A DNA stretch of 64,000 bases from positions 27,689-91,688 of the forward strand of contig WRBM01000002.1 in NCBI GenBank assembly GCA_009784525.1, in the 5' to 3' direction. Source of the DNA: Erysipelotrichales bacterium (lineage in GTDB: Bacteria > Bacillota_I > Bacilli_A > Acholeplasmatales > WRBM01). A program made the position numbers and the translations under genes. Numbering within the stretch: position 1 is the stretch's first letter; the number at the start of each line of letters is the position of its first letter. The notes under the pieces were generated by a model. It ran no database searches. It worked only from the letters and a program-made list of their open reading frames with translations, and was not told the origin of the DNA. Below are positions 1-8,815 of this stretch, piece after piece.

Positions 1-1513
1 AGTTTGTTAATTCCGTCATTACTCTTTCCGGATTAGCTCCCGGCTTATCCATTTTATTAACGCAGACAATAATCGGCACTTCAGCTTCTCTTGCTTGTTT
101 GATTGCTTCTTTAGTCTGAGGCATAACGCCATCATCAGCCGCAACTACAAGAATACAGATATCTGTTATCTGGGCACCACGGGCACGCATTTCTGAGAAA
201 GCAGCATGACCCGGAGTATCAATAAAAGTAATCTTTCTGCCATCTTTAGTATCAACCTGATAAGCACCAATGCTTTGAGTAATACCTCCAACTTCACTTT
301 TGGTAATACGAGTATTACGAATGAAATCAAGAAGAGTAGTTTTACCATGATCGACGTGTCCCATAATTGTAACAATAGGAGGTCTGCTAACCATTTTCTC
401 TGAATCATCTTCTTCTTCAAATTCATCAAAACGTGTTAAATCTGTCAACTTTTCTAATTCGAACTCAATCTCTAAAGCCTCACAAAGCATTTCTGCTTGT
501 TCTTTATCAATTGAAGTATTTAAATTTATAAAGTAACCTAGGCCCATCAAAATCTTTAAGATTTCCGCTGAACTACGATTAAGTTGTGCAGCAATTTCGT
601 TAAGTTGCATACCGACCTGATAGCTAAGTTTTGTGACAATAACTTCTGGAGCTGCTACTTTTTTGTTATCTTTTTTCTTATTGGTTTTCTGATTTAAATC
701 AGTTTCTGCATTTTTTGGCTTATAAAAATTTTTCTGATTAACCGGTTTTTTATTAGTTGTTCTTGTTGATGCCGGTTTGTTAGAACTTTGCGAATCGGAA
801 CTTCCTTGCGGTTTATTAAAAGGACGATTCGCTCCTTGGCCTTGCGGTCTTTGTTGATATCCACCCTGACCTTGTGGTCTTTGTTGGTAGCCACCTTGAC
901 CTTGTGGCCTTTGCTGATAACCTTGGCCTTGCGGACGATCTCCGTATGGACGCTGTGGTCTGTCACCTTGCGGTCTTGGCTGATAACCTTGGCCTTGCGG
1001 ACGGTCACCATATGGACGTTGTGGCCTGTCACCTTGCGGCCTTGGCTGATAACCTTGGCCTTGCGGACGGTCACCATATGGACGCTGTGGCCTGTCACCT
1101 TGTGGTCTTGGCTGATAACCCTGGCCTTGCGGACGGTCACCATATGGACGCGGTGGTCTGTCACCTTGTGGTCTTGGCTGATAACCCTGGCCTTGCGGAC
1201 GGTCACCATATGGACGCGGTGGTCTGTCACCTTGTGGTCTTGGCTGATAACCCTGGCCTTGTGGGCGGTCACTATATGGGCGTTGTGGTCTATCTCCTTG
1301 TGGACGATCTGTCCTTGGCTGATAAGAACCTTGCTCGCCAGCAGGACGCGGTGGTCTCGGTTGGTAACTCGAGTAACCTTGAGGTCTTGCGGGACGGTTT
1401 GCGGTTTGATCGCTTTCCGAACGAACCGGTTTTTTAGTAGTGTCAAAAAGCTCATCTGAACTAAATGAGGTTCTATTCGTATTTTGATCTTTTGGTTTTT
1501 GGTTATCGTCCAA
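1..1513 (-). CDS. infB: Translation initiation factor IF-2 (partial, C-terminus outside window)
   Basis: IF-2 is the GTPase that brings initiator tRNA to the 30S subunit. The visible 504 codons hold a low-complexity N-terminal region (to about residue 245), an IF2-N domain ([20 protein letters not shown] and following) and the start of the G domain, with G1 [11 protein letters not shown]3 DTPGHAAF and G4 NKMD. The gene runs off the left edge before domains II-IV. I place the start at a TTG (1511-1513), preceded by AGGATAGGTG with 7 nt spacing and lying 10 bp after the ylxQ stop; there is no ATG at a suitable place. The N-terminal part carries a 66-bp tandem repeat, annotated separately. It is the last visible gene of the nusA operon. 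Family assignment is certain; the start is probable. Confidence 0.95.
   Translation of the reverse strand, partial: MDDNQKPKDQNTNRTSFSSDELFDTTKKPVRSESDQTANRPARPQGYSSYQPRPPRPAGEQGSYQPRTDRPQGDRPQRPYSDRPQGQGYQPRPQGDRPPRPYGDRPQGQGYQPRPQGDRPPRPYGDRPQGQGYQPRPQGDRPQRPYGDRPQGQGYQPRPQGDRPQRPYGDRPQGQGYQPRPQGDRPQRPYGDRPQGQGYQQRPQGQGGYQQRPQGQGGYQQRPQGQGANRPFNKPQGSSDSQSSNKPASTRTTNKKPVNQKNFYKPKNAETDLNQKTNKKKDNKKVAAPEVIVTKLSYQVGMQLNEIAAQLNRSSAEILKILMGLGYFINLNTSIDKEQAEMLCEALEIEFELEKLTDLTRFDEFEEEDDSEKMVSRPPIVTIMGHVDHGKTTLLDFIRNTRITKSEVGGITQSIGAYQVDTKDGRKITFIDTPGHAAFSEMRARGAQITDICILVVAADDGVMPQTKEAIKQAREAEVPIIVCVNKMDKPGANPERVMTELTN
955..1326 (-). repeat. 66-bp in-frame tandem repeat in infB N-terminus
   Basis: About five to six copies of a 66-bp unit encode 22 residues of the type [20 protein letters not shown] plus PQ. 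Copies begin near 961, 1027, 1093, 1159, 1225 and 1291; the outermost are more diverged. Shorter QRPQGQGGY units follow at about 840-930. The encoded segment is rich in Arg, Gly, Pro, Gln and Tyr with no hydrophobic core, so it should be disordered and RNA-binding in character. Copy number may vary between strains by slippage or recombination. Confidence 0.9.
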
Positions 1514-1523
1514 AATAATTCAC

Positions 1524-1811
1524 CTATCCTTTTTTGATGGCCTCCGCAAAACCTTTATCAGCAATACCGAGGGCTTTCTTATTATTATTCAATATCCGCT
1601 CTAAATTCGCGGAATTTTCGATTTCTTTACTTTCAACACCATAAAATACACATTTATCAAGAAGTTTTTTTTTAGTGTTTTCTGATGCATCATTTAAAAT
1701 TAAAACTAGAAAAACTTTATTTTTTCGAACATAGTCAAGAACATTATCAGTGCCAACAACTAACTTACCAGCTCTTCTGGTGAGTCCGATTAAACCTTCA
1801 ATCTTATTCAT
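1524..1811 (-). CDS. ylxQ: L7Ae-family RNA-binding protein YlxQ
   Basis: A 95-residue protein of the ribosomal L7Ae/L30e fold, the kink-turn-binding family usually found between rnpM and infB in Bacilli. The N-terminus (KIEGLIGLTRRAGKLVVGTD) carries the typical GLxxRAGK pattern, and the hydrophobic strand VFLVLILNDASENT fits the fold. I use the ATG at 1811, which overlaps the rnpM stop; an upstream TTG at 1820 would add three residues. It is probably translated by coupling with rnpM. The exact RNA target in this organism is unknown. Confidence 0.85.
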   Translation of the reverse strand: MNKIEGLIGLTRRAGKLVVGTDNVLDYVRKNKVFLVLILNDASENTKKKLLDKCVFYGVESKEIENSANLERILNNNKKALGIADKGFAEAIKKG

Positions 1812-2073
1812 CTTTAGCAATTAATTCCAAAAGTTCTTCATAAATATTGTCAGGTATAGCAACTTCCAGTTTCCGGTCTAAAGCTTTACTTTTCTTAGCT
1901 TTTTCGATAACAGCTTTAGTTAATAACAAATATGCACCACGACCATTGCTTTTTCCAGTTAAATCCACTGAAACAATGTTTTCTTTAGTTGCGACAATCC
2001 TAATTAATTCTTTTTTTGGATGTTGAGTTTTATTAACGACACAAGTCCGAAGAGGTATTTTTTTCACCTTCAT
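1804..2073 (-). CDS. rnpM: YlxR-family RNase P modulator RnpM
   Basis: An 89-residue YlxR-fold protein. YlxR of Bacillus subtilis is now called RnpM because it binds the RNase P RNA and modulates its activity. The sequence shows the family signature: an N-terminal PLRTCVVNKTQHPKKELIRI and the GRGAYLL motif. The start is taken at ATG 2073, just after the nusA stop; a TTG at 2085 would add four residues and overlap nusA. It sits in the conserved order nusA-rnpM-ylxQ-infB and overlaps ylxQ by 8 bp, so translation is probably coupled. Confidence 0.87.
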   Translation of the reverse strand: MKVKKIPLRTCVVNKTQHPKKELIRIVATKENIVSVDLTGKSNGRGAYLLLTKAVIEKAKKSKALDRKLEVAIPDNIYEELLELIAKDE

Positions 2074-2078
2074 AGTTT

Positions 2079-3152
2079 TTACCAAACAATTTCTTCGTTA
2101 ATTGCATCTTCTTCCGATTTAATATCAATCTTCCAGCCAGAAGACATAACTGCCAGACGAACATTTTGTCCAGCTTTTCCGATAGCCAATGATAATTGAT
2201 CATCAGGAACGATAGCTAAAGCTTGTCTTTCTCTGACATCAATATCGATAACTTCTAAAACATGAGCTGGCTGAAGTGCATTAGTAATCAATTCTTTTGG
2301 ATCTTCACTCCACTTATAAAGATCGATTTTTTCACCATTCAATGAAGTTACAACTTCACGAATACGGCATCCAGCTTCACCAACGCAAGAGCCAATCGCA
2401 TCAACTTTTGGATTCTTGGAATAAATAGCGATTTTAGTCCTATCTCCTGGATCACGAGCAAGTCCCATAATTTCTATTGTTCCATCTTTTATCTCTGGAA
2501 TAACATTTTCCATTAAACGCGTCACAAGATTTTTATCGTTACGGGAAACAAAAACCTTTGGCCCTTTTGTTCCCGGCTCTACTGCCGTAATATAAACCTT
2601 GATTTTTTCTCGCAAGACAAAAGTATCATTAGGTAAAAGTTCGCGCTTAGGTAAAAGAGTAGTAACATTTTCGCCAACACTAAGTGTTAGAAAATCATCA
2701 CGGATATCAACAACTTCAGCGATAATCATTTCATTTTCCATTTGTTTAAAATAATTATAGGCATTTTCTTTTTCAAAATTGCGAATATTTTGATTAAATA
2801 CCTGTTTAGCTGTTGATGCAGCAATCCTTCCGAATTCCTCAGGACTAATTGGTTGCTCAACAACATCTCCAACTTTATAACGATTAGATAACGCCTTAGC
2901 TTCTGAAAGCAACATCTGCGGCAACTCAATCGTCGGATCATCTCTGATATAATCTTTGACAACTAAATGTTGAGAATAAATTAAAATCTCATTTCTAGCT
3001 GGTTTGATTTCAATTCTAGCAGCCGAGTTTCCATACATCTTACGAAAGGCATTGACCATTGCTTTACGAAAAGCTTCATAAAGATCTTCAACATTAATAC
3101 CTTTTTCTTCAGCGATAATTTCAATTTGCTTAAAAAATTCTTTTCTGACCAT
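2079..3152 (-). CDS. nusA: Transcription termination/antitermination factor NusA
   Basis: NusA binds RNA polymerase and controls pausing, termination and antitermination. The 357-residue protein has the usual Bacilli layout: an RNAP-binding N-terminal domain (to about 125), an S1 domain (about 135-200, with TLSVGENVTTLLPKRELLPN) and two KH domains (from about 230, with GSCVGEAGCRIREVV and LSLAIGKAGQNVRLA). It lacks the C-terminal acidic repeats of proteobacterial NusA, as is normal here. The ATG start follows AGGAG by 8 nt. It is second in the operon, 10 bp downstream of rimP; NusA could act on the attenuator-like hairpin in its own leader (inference). Confidence 0.96.
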   Translation of the reverse strand: MVRKEFFKQIEIIAEEKGINVEDLYEAFRKAMVNAFRKMYGNSAARIEIKPARNEILIYSQHLVVKDYIRDDPTIELPQMLLSEAKALSNRYKVGDVVEQPISPEEFGRIAASTAKQVFNQNIRNFEKENAYNYFKQMENEMIIAEVVDIRDDFLTLSVGENVTTLLPKRELLPNDTFVLREKIKVYITAVEPGTKGPKVFVSRNDKNLVTRLMENVIPEIKDGTIEIMGLARDPGDRTKIAIYSKNPKVDAIGSCVGEAGCRIREVVTSLNGEKIDLYKWSEDPKELITNALQPAHVLEVIDIDVRERQALAIVPDDQLSLAIGKAGQNVRLAVMSSGWKIDIKSEEDAINEEIVW

Positions 3153-3162
3153 AATAAATCTC

Positions 3163-3612
3163 CTAAAATTTTATTGCCAGACGAATCAAACGAATGCTTT
3201 TTGTTTCTACTTCGATTTTTCTGATCCGGCCTTTTTGATTGACTTCGATTATAATTTTTTCGGGAGTGACTGCCCTTAGGTAACCAGTTTGTTCTTGGTT
3301 GTCGGTTTTTACAAAAATATAACGACCGATTGCTTTTTCAATTTCACTATGATTACGTAAAAGTTTTTCTGCACCTGGCGAGGAAACTTCCAGATAATAT
3401 GATTCCCTATATTCAATTTCATCTAGTTTTTCACTTAAATAATTATTGACTAAAGTTAATGAATCAACATCAATCCCATTTTCTTTATCAATTAAGATTT
3501 GTAAAATATGATTTCCACTTTCTTTGACTTCAACAACATCATAAAGCTCTAGATTCTTTTCCTTGAGGAATAACTCTAAAAGACCGCTGATTTTTTCTTT
3601 GATATTAGCGAT
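3163..3612 (-). CDS. rimP: Ribosome maturation factor RimP, apparent AUC start
   Basis: RimP helps assemble the 30S subunit. The sequence shows the family pattern: an N-terminal alpha/beta domain with YLEVSSPGAEKLL (the conserved V/ISSPG motif) and a C-terminal SH3-like domain. The start is unusual. The only upstream alternative start in frame is a TTG (3628-3630) that lies before the Shine-Dalgarno AAGGAGGGG, so it cannot use it; no ATG, GTG or TTG follows in the N-terminal part. An ATC at 3610-3612 sits 8 nt after GGAGG, giving a 149-residue protein of normal length. AUC initiation is therefore the best reading, but is inferred. Confidence 0.88.
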   Translation of the reverse strand: MANIKEKISGLLELFLKEKNLELYDVVEVKESGNHILQILIDKENGIDVDSLTLVNNYLSEKLDEIEYRESYYLEVSSPGAEKLLRNHSEIEKAIGRYIFVKTDNQEQTGYLRAVTPEKIIIEVNQKGRIRKIEVETKSIRLIRLAIKF

Positions 3613-3628
3613 TTTTCTCCCCTCCTTC

Positions 3629-3654
3629 AAAAAAAACAGAGTGAAAACTCACTC
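3629..3654 (-). terminator. Hairpin with U-tract immediately before the rimP Shine-Dalgarno
   Basis: On the minus strand a 6-bp stem (GAGTGA / TCACTC) with a 4-nt loop is followed by TG and eight T residues, which run directly into the GAAGGAGGGG Shine-Dalgarno of rimP. It begins only about 16 nt after the predicted transcription start, so it looks like an attenuator rather than the end of another gene. The stem is short, so efficiency is uncertain. Confidence 0.6.
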
Positions 3655-3676
3655 CATCCTAATATTTACCGTACTT

Positions 3677-3705
3677 ATTATATCATAATAATATCATAAA
3701 TGCAA
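3677..3705 (-). promoter_or_regulatory. Promoter of the rimP-nusA-infB operon
   Basis: A near-consensus SigA-type promoter: -35 TTGCAT (3700-3705), 17-bp spacer, -10 TATAAT (3677-3682). The start of transcription would be near 3670, leaving a leader of about 60 nt that contains the hairpin. Confidence 0.8.
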
Positions 3706-3796
3706 GTTTTTTTGTTTTTCATAATTGAAATTACCGCGATTTCCTTATAGTGTATGTAAGGATATTTCTGATATAACTATAACTTTCTTATAAAAT

Positions 3797-5167
3797 TCAT
3801 GCTAATTCAACATTTAATTCTTTAATCACGTCTAACACAACATCACTATCCTTTAAAATTCTAAAGGCCGTTTCTCCTTCTACAAAAACATTCCTATTTC
3901 CTCTTCCCGCAATAAATAAACAATCTCCTTCTCTTAGATCATGAATAGCCTTTCTGATTGCTTCATGACGGTCAATAATTATTTCCGATTTTATATATTT
4001 ACCTAAATAACCTTTAAGTTCCCGACAAATAGTTTCTGGATCTTCAGTCGCATGATCGTTAGCGGTAATATAAACATGTTTGACATAATCCTTCAGATAA
4101 TCCATCGCATCTTTTCTGAACTTTGGCCTTTGACTAACATAATAATCAGATAAAAATACTTCATCCCAACCTTTAAATCCTGTTCCAGGAGCTCCAGTTA
4201 TTACTCTTAAATTCTTTATTTCAAAACGCTTCTGATATTCCCTTAAAAATTCCAGAGCTGGGTCAAGATATATGCCAATAATCACTATACAATCATTAAA
4301 TCTAAATGTTTCCTCTCTTCCGGGAATCTTTATCTTATGAACAATACTTTTAAATAAATCTGCTTCAAACAAACCTAAAGCATCAATAATGGAAATTGCG
4401 CAAATTAAGTTAAAAGCATTATAAGGCATAAGTAACATTGATTCAATATCTATATCTTCACCATTAAGCATAACTTTAATCTTTACACCTTGCATCGAGT
4501 GCGAACAATCATAAATATATGAATTTAACTTTGTATAATCTAAATTGTTTCTTGTAGCAGTATAAACAGAACCATAAGTATATTTCGGCATTTCATTAAT
4601 TTTCAAAAGTTCATGAAAACACTCGTTATCAATATTTCCCGTAATTCCAAAAACAGAAATAGATTGTTCTTCTTTAGGAATATCTTTCAAAAAGGTTTTG
4701 ATGCTTTTGACATATTCTTTACTTGGTCCTTGGTCAATATTGTGATCATTGAAGATGTTCGTTAATGCCCGAATTTGAAAAGGCAAATAATTGATTAAAC
4801 CTTTCTTAATTACTGGCTCATTTACTTCTAAAATAATAAAATCTGGTTGATAAAGATAAGCTTCCATGATAAATCTTAGAATATCTAATTTTTCACATAA
4901 TAAGGTTTCACAACCTTCAGAAGGGTCTATACAACCAGCTGGTGAATCAATCCCGGCACTGCAGTAAAGTATTGATTTGAATCCTTTTGCCTTTATATAT
5001 TGATGAACTATAATTGCAGTTGAAGTTTTGCCTCTGCTACCTGCGATACCAATGATTTTTATTTTATCCAAAACAGTTAAATCAGCATTTTCAAATGTTT
5101 CAATAATTTTGAGTGGTTTTTCTGGTATTTCTTTAAAAAGTTTTGTTACTGATTCAGATAATTTCAT
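3797..5167 (-). CDS. Solitary MurE-like Mur ligase family protein
   Basis: A 456-residue ATP-dependent ligase of the Mur family. Visible features: P-loop GIAGSRGKTST at residues 40-50, a central Mur-ligase domain, and a C-terminal domain with ITANDHATEDPETI (about 365-380), then DRHEAIRKAIHDLREGD and FIAGRGN, which match the MurE C-terminal blocks. Two things differ from true MurE: the N-terminal UDP-binding domain is missing, since the P-loop comes at residue 40 rather than about 110, and the DNPR-type amino-acid selection motif is replaced by NDHA. It is not beside other mur genes. It may add an amino acid to a murein-related or other substrate; the substrate cannot be read from the sequence. 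Confidence 0.75.
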   Translation of the reverse strand: MKLSESVTKLFKEIPEKPLKIIETFENADLTVLDKIKIIGIAGSRGKTSTAIIVHQYIKAKGFKSILYCSAGIDSPAGCIDPSEGCETLLCEKLDILRFIMEAYLYQPDFIILEVNEPVIKKGLINYLPFQIRALTNIFNDHNIDQGPSKEYVKSIKTFLKDIPKEEQSISVFGITGNIDNECFHELLKINEMPKYTYGSVYTATRNNLDYTKLNSYIYDCSHSMQGVKIKVMLNGEDIDIESMLLMPYNAFNLICAISIIDALGLFEADLFKSIVHKIKIPGREETFRFNDCIVIIGIYLDPALEFLREYQKRFEIKNLRVITGAPGTGFKGWDEVFLSDYYVSQRPKFRKDAMDYLKDYVKHVYITANDHATEDPETICRELKGYLGKYIKSEIIIDRHEAIRKAIHDLREGDCLFIAGRGNRNVFVEGETAFRILKDSDVVLDVIKELNVELA

Positions 5168-5200
5168 TGCTTTTCTCCTTATTTTTTTGCATTCTAAAAA

Positions 5201-5249
5201 GTTACTATTATTAGTAACAATTATTATTAAAATATTTTAATAAATTCAA
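5201..5249 (-). promoter_or_regulatory. Promoter with 18-bp perfect palindrome at the start site, MurE-like gene
   Basis: On the minus strand TTGAAT (5244-5249) and TAATAA (5221-5226) are 17 bp apart. The predicted start, near 5214, falls inside a perfect palindrome GTTACTATTATTAGTAAC (5201-5218). This position suits a repressor operator. The palindrome is followed on the minus strand by TTTTT, so a weak hairpin attenuator is the alternative. Confidence 0.5.
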
Positions 5250-5362
5250 TTAAATGTTTTCTATGCTGTTATTTTATCGTTTATTTCTTTGTTTGTCAAT
5301 AAGTTTACGACAAAAACAGTCATTTTTCGACCGACAAATCTCGACAGGCTGTAAAGGAAAAT

Positions 5363-5387
5363 AAAAAGACCCTCACTAGGTCTTTTT
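5363..5387 (-). terminator. Terminator of the secA-rlmN operon
   Basis: A 9-bp stem AAAAAGACC / GGTCTTTTT with a 7-nt loop, overlapping the rlmN stop codon (5376-5378) and followed by ATTTT on the minus strand. Confidence 0.75.
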
Positions 5388-6407
5388 TGCAACATGCTTA
5401 TCTCTTAACTGCCCGCAAGCAGCGTTTATTTCTTGTCCGTGCTCCCGTCTCATTGTCACGTTAAGACCAAGCTTCTTCAATTTATCAAAGAAACGATTTG
5501 TATTTTCCGGTGTTGAGCGTTTGTAGTTATTACCTTCTACCTCATTATAAGGAATTAAATTAACATAAACTAAACGCCCTTTAAATAAATTAAATAAATC
5601 TAAGGCATCTTGCGGGCGATCATTAATATTGTTAATTAAAATATATTCCAATGTAACCCTTCGATTAGTTTTTTCAATATAATAGTCAATAGCTTTAATT
5701 AGTTCCTTTAATGGATACTTACGATTAATCGACATTAATTTACTTCTAATCTCATCGTTAGCGGCATGAAGACTAATTGCAAGATTAGTCTGTAAGGGAA
5801 AATCAGCGTATTCGATTATCTTAGGTACTAAGCCAGCTGTAGAAACAGAGATATGTCTAGCCCCAATGGCTAAGCCTTTGGCATAATTAACAATTTTCAA
5901 GAAAGATAATAGATTATCAAAATTATCAAATGGTTCTCCGATTCCCATCACAACTAAGTGACTAATTTTCAAACCAGTAATTTTTTCTACCTCTAAAACT
6001 TGCAGAGTCATTTCCGCAACCCTAAGGTTTCGCACCTTTTTTTGTTGTCCGCTAGCACAAAAAGCGCAACCAAAATTACAGCCCACTTGCGTAGAAAGAC
6101 ATAACGAACGACCATATGGATGCTGAATAAGAACTGTTTCAATAGTATTGCCATCCGAAAGTTTAAATAAAAACTTGCGAGTTGAATCAACTGAAACTTC
6201 TTCCTTAACTAAAGTTAGACTTTCTAATTCAAAATCTGCTTTCATTTCTTCAATTACAGTTTTTTTAATGTTCTTCATTTCTAAGAAATCAGTAATCCGA
6301 TGACGATAAAGCCATTCAAAAATCTGAGCACTACGATAAGGACTTTCCTGTTTACTTAGGAAATACCCCTCTAGTTCTTTAAGTGAGAAATCATAAATAC
6401 TTTTCAT
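5376..6407 (-). CDS. rlmN: Dual-specificity 23S rRNA/tRNA adenine-C2 methyltransferase RlmN
   Basis: A radical-SAM enzyme that methylates A2503 of 23S rRNA and A37 of some tRNAs. The [4Fe-4S]/SAM motif CNFGCAFC is present, as is the resolving cysteine in NAACGQLRD near the C-terminus; the second catalytic Cys region and SISTAG-like block (HISVSTAGLVPKI) also match. I choose the ATG at 6407, which overlaps the glgP stop as ATGA and has AGAGG upstream; a start at 6431 would give eight extra residues inside glgP. It is the last gene of the secA operon and ends in the terminator above. Confidence 0.95.
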   Translation of the reverse strand: MKSIYDFSLKELEGYFLSKQESPYRSAQIFEWLYRHRITDFLEMKNIKKTVIEEMKADFELESLTLVKEEVSVDSTRKFLFKLSDGNTIETVLIQHPYGRSLCLSTQVGCNFGCAFCASGQQKKVRNLRVAEMTLQVLEVEKITGLKISHLVVMGIGEPFDNFDNLLSFLKIVNYAKGLAIGARHISVSTAGLVPKIIEYADFPLQTNLAISLHAANDEIRSKLMSINRKYPLKELIKAIDYYIEKTNRRVTLEYILINNINDRPQDALDLFNLFKGRLVYVNLIPYNEVEGNNYKRSTPENTNRFFDKLKKLGLNVTMRREHGQEINAACGQLRDKHVAKKT

Positions 6408-8815
6408 GGTTTTACCTCTTTCAGACGCCATATATCTCTGTTGTAGTCTTTCATTGTCCGGTCCGTCGAAAAAAAGCCACTCATTGCAATATTAACTAAA
6501 GACATATTTAGCCATTTATTTCGCTCTTGATAAAGACGATTAGCTTTTTCATGTGCTTCGATATAGGAATGGAAATCCTTAAGCACAAAATAATGATCAT
6601 TGTTAAGTAAATTATCTCTGATTTCCGCAAATTCGTTCTCATTAATATTCGCAAAAAAACCATTAGTTAATGAATCAAGTACATAGCGAACTCTTACATC
6701 ATTATCATAATATGCCTTTGGATTATAATTTCCGTTTTTATGTAAGGCTGTTACTTCTTCAGCACTCATTCCAAAAATTATAATATTGTCGGATCCTACT
6801 AATTCAGCAATTTCTACGTTAGCGCCATCCATTGTTCCTAAAGTAATTCCACCATTGATCATAAACTTCATATTACCAGTACCACTAGCCTCCTTTGAAG
6901 CTGTCGATATCTGTTCAGATATATCACAAGCAGGCATTAAACTCTCAGCATAAGTCACATTGTAATTAATCGCAAAAACAACTTTAATATATTGATTTAC
7001 TTCTAAATCATTATTCACCTTATCCGCAATTGTATTAATTAATTTAATAATTTTTTTAGCATAAAAATAGCTTGGCGCAGCTTTAGCTCCAAAGATAAAG
7101 GTTGTTGGATGATAATTATTTTTAAACTCTAAATCATTTTTCAACCTGTCATAAAGATAAATAATATGAAGGGCATTCATCAGTTGTCTTTTATATTCAT
7201 GAAGCCTTTTAACCTGAATATCGAAAATCGAATTAGAATCAATAATTAAGCCTTGCTTATCTTTAATTATCTGTGCTAACTTTTTCTTGCGAGCTTTCTT
7301 CATTTCATCTAACTGTGCTAAAACTTGATTATTATTCTGATAAGCTAAAAGTTCTTTTAGTTTTTCTGGTTTTTTTATCCAGCTATTGCCAATGGTCTGT
7401 TTAAGGATTTCTACTAACTCTGGATTAATGTGATAACACCAGCGACGATGCGTAATACCATTAGTTTTATTATTGAATTTATTAGGATAAAACTGATGAA
7501 AATCCTGCATTTCAATATTTTTTAAGATATCTGTATGTAGTTGGGCTACACCATTAACACTGAAGCTGCCAACAATTGCCAAACTAGCCATCCTAACTGT
7601 ATTATTAGCGATTATCGCCATCTTGTTTAATTTTTCATGATTATGGCCAAATTGACTGATAATTTCTTCACAAAAACGACGATTAATTTCTTCAATAATC
7701 ATATAAACGCGTGGTAAAAGTTTTTTAAAAAGATTAACTGGCCATTTTTCTAGCGCTTCTGCTAAAATTGTATGATTTGTATAAGCACACGTCTTAGTCG
7801 TAATATCCCAGGCTAAGTCCCACTCAAAATTCTCTTCATCAATTAAAATCCGCATTAATTCCGCAACAATCAAGGCCGGATGCGTATCGTTAATGTGAAA
7901 GACAACGTATTCTGGAAGATTTTCTAAAGTACAATATTTCTCTTTATGTTTTCTTAAAGCAGAAACAACACCAGCTGAAGAAAAAAGGTATTGTTGTTTT
8001 AATCTTAATATCTTGCCGTCATCATCTTCATCATTCGGATAAAGCATCGAAGAAATTTCCCTGATGCCTTTATAATATTCAAAAGAAGCCGGATAGTCTT
8101 TAGTTGGTTCAGCGCTCCAAAGCCTTAAAGTATTAACGATATTATTTTGATTACCAATAATTGGTAAATCATAAGGAACAGCTTTAACAAACTCGCAATC
8201 TATATGATTAACTTTCAGCTGATTATTCTCATATTGAATTTCAACTTGACCATAAAAAGGGATTACTACAGATTTTTCTTCTTTTCTTACTTCCCAGACA
8301 TTGATATCCTTAAGCCAGTTATCTGGCATTTCAATCTGATAACCATCTTTAATTCCTTGTTCAAAAAAACCATACCGATAACGTAAACAATTACCATGGA
8401 CAGGAAGTCCAAGTGAGGCAACCGAATCCATAAAACACGCCGCTAATCTGCCTAAGCCACCATTTCCTAGACCAGCATCTGTTTCCATATGTTCAATTTC
8501 ATTTAAATCATAACCTAAATCCGAAAAAGCTTTACTTACTAGTTTAGACAGACCACTATTGATTAGATTATTAGTAATCATCCTCCCCATTAAAAATTCC
8601 ATCGAAAAATAATAGACTTGTTTAAGATTATTATTACTGATTACTTCGTTGGTCTTTTGCCAATCTTTGGCGATATGATCTCTAATCATTAAACCTAAAA
8701 TAACATAACGCTGATAATTTGATGATCTAGAAAGCGGAATGATATATTTCTTTTCTAAGCGATCTTGAAAAAAGGCTTTAAAAGTTTTCACATCCTGAAA
8801 CTCATTAAAGTGCAT
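6404..8815 (-). CDS. glgP: Glycogen/maltodextrin phosphorylase
   Basis: A GT35 phosphorylase of 803 residues that releases glucose-1-phosphate from alpha-1,4-glucans. The PLP site is clear: EASGTGNMKFMINGGIT carries the Schiff-base lysine. Other family blocks are GNGGLGRLAACFMDS near the N-terminus and NDTHPALIVAELMR in the middle, with KRLHEYKRQLMN further on. It overlaps glgB by 11 bp and rlmN by 4 bp, so the three are co-translated. With GlgB it makes a glycogen-handling pair; no synthase (GlgA) or ADP-glucose pyrophosphorylase (GlgC) is in this window. Confidence 0.95.
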   Translation of the reverse strand: MHFNEFQDVKTFKAFFQDRLEKKYIIPLSRSSNYQRYVILGLMIRDHIAKDWQKTNEVISNNNLKQVYYFSMEFLMGRMITNNLINSGLSKLVSKAFSDLGYDLNEIEHMETDAGLGNGGLGRLAACFMDSVASLGLPVHGNCLRYRYGFFEQGIKDGYQIEMPDNWLKDINVWEVRKEEKSVVIPFYGQVEIQYENNQLKVNHIDCEFVKAVPYDLPIIGNQNNIVNTLRLWSAEPTKDYPASFEYYKGIREISSMLYPNDEDDDGKILRLKQQYLFSSAGVVSALRKHKEKYCTLENLPEYVVFHINDTHPALIVAELMRILIDEENFEWDLAWDITTKTCAYTNHTILAEALEKWPVNLFKKLLPRVYMIIEEINRRFCEEIISQFGHNHEKLNKMAIIANNTVRMASLAIVGSFSVNGVAQLHTDILKNIEMQDFHQFYPNKFNNKTNGITHRRWCYHINPELVEILKQTIGNSWIKKPEKLKELLAYQNNNQVLAQLDEMKKARKKKLAQIIKDKQGLIIDSNSIFDIQVKRLHEYKRQLMNALHIIYLYDRLKNDLEFKNNYHPTTFIFGAKAAPSYFYAKKIIKLINTIADKVNNDLEVNQYIKVVFAINYNVTYAESLMPACDISEQISTASKEASGTGNMKFMINGGITLGTMDGANVEIAELVGSDNIIIFGMSAEEVTALHKNGNYNPKAYYDNDVRVRYVLDSLTNGFFANINENEFAEIRDNLLNNDHYFVLKDFHSYIEAHEKANRLYQERNKWLNMSLVNIAMSGFFSTDRTMKDYNRDIWRLKEVKP

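Noticed and set aside
694..1459. Long open frames on both strands across the infB repeat region
   Set aside because: They are shadows of the 66-bp repeats; only the minus frame starting at 1513 gives IF-2 motifs.
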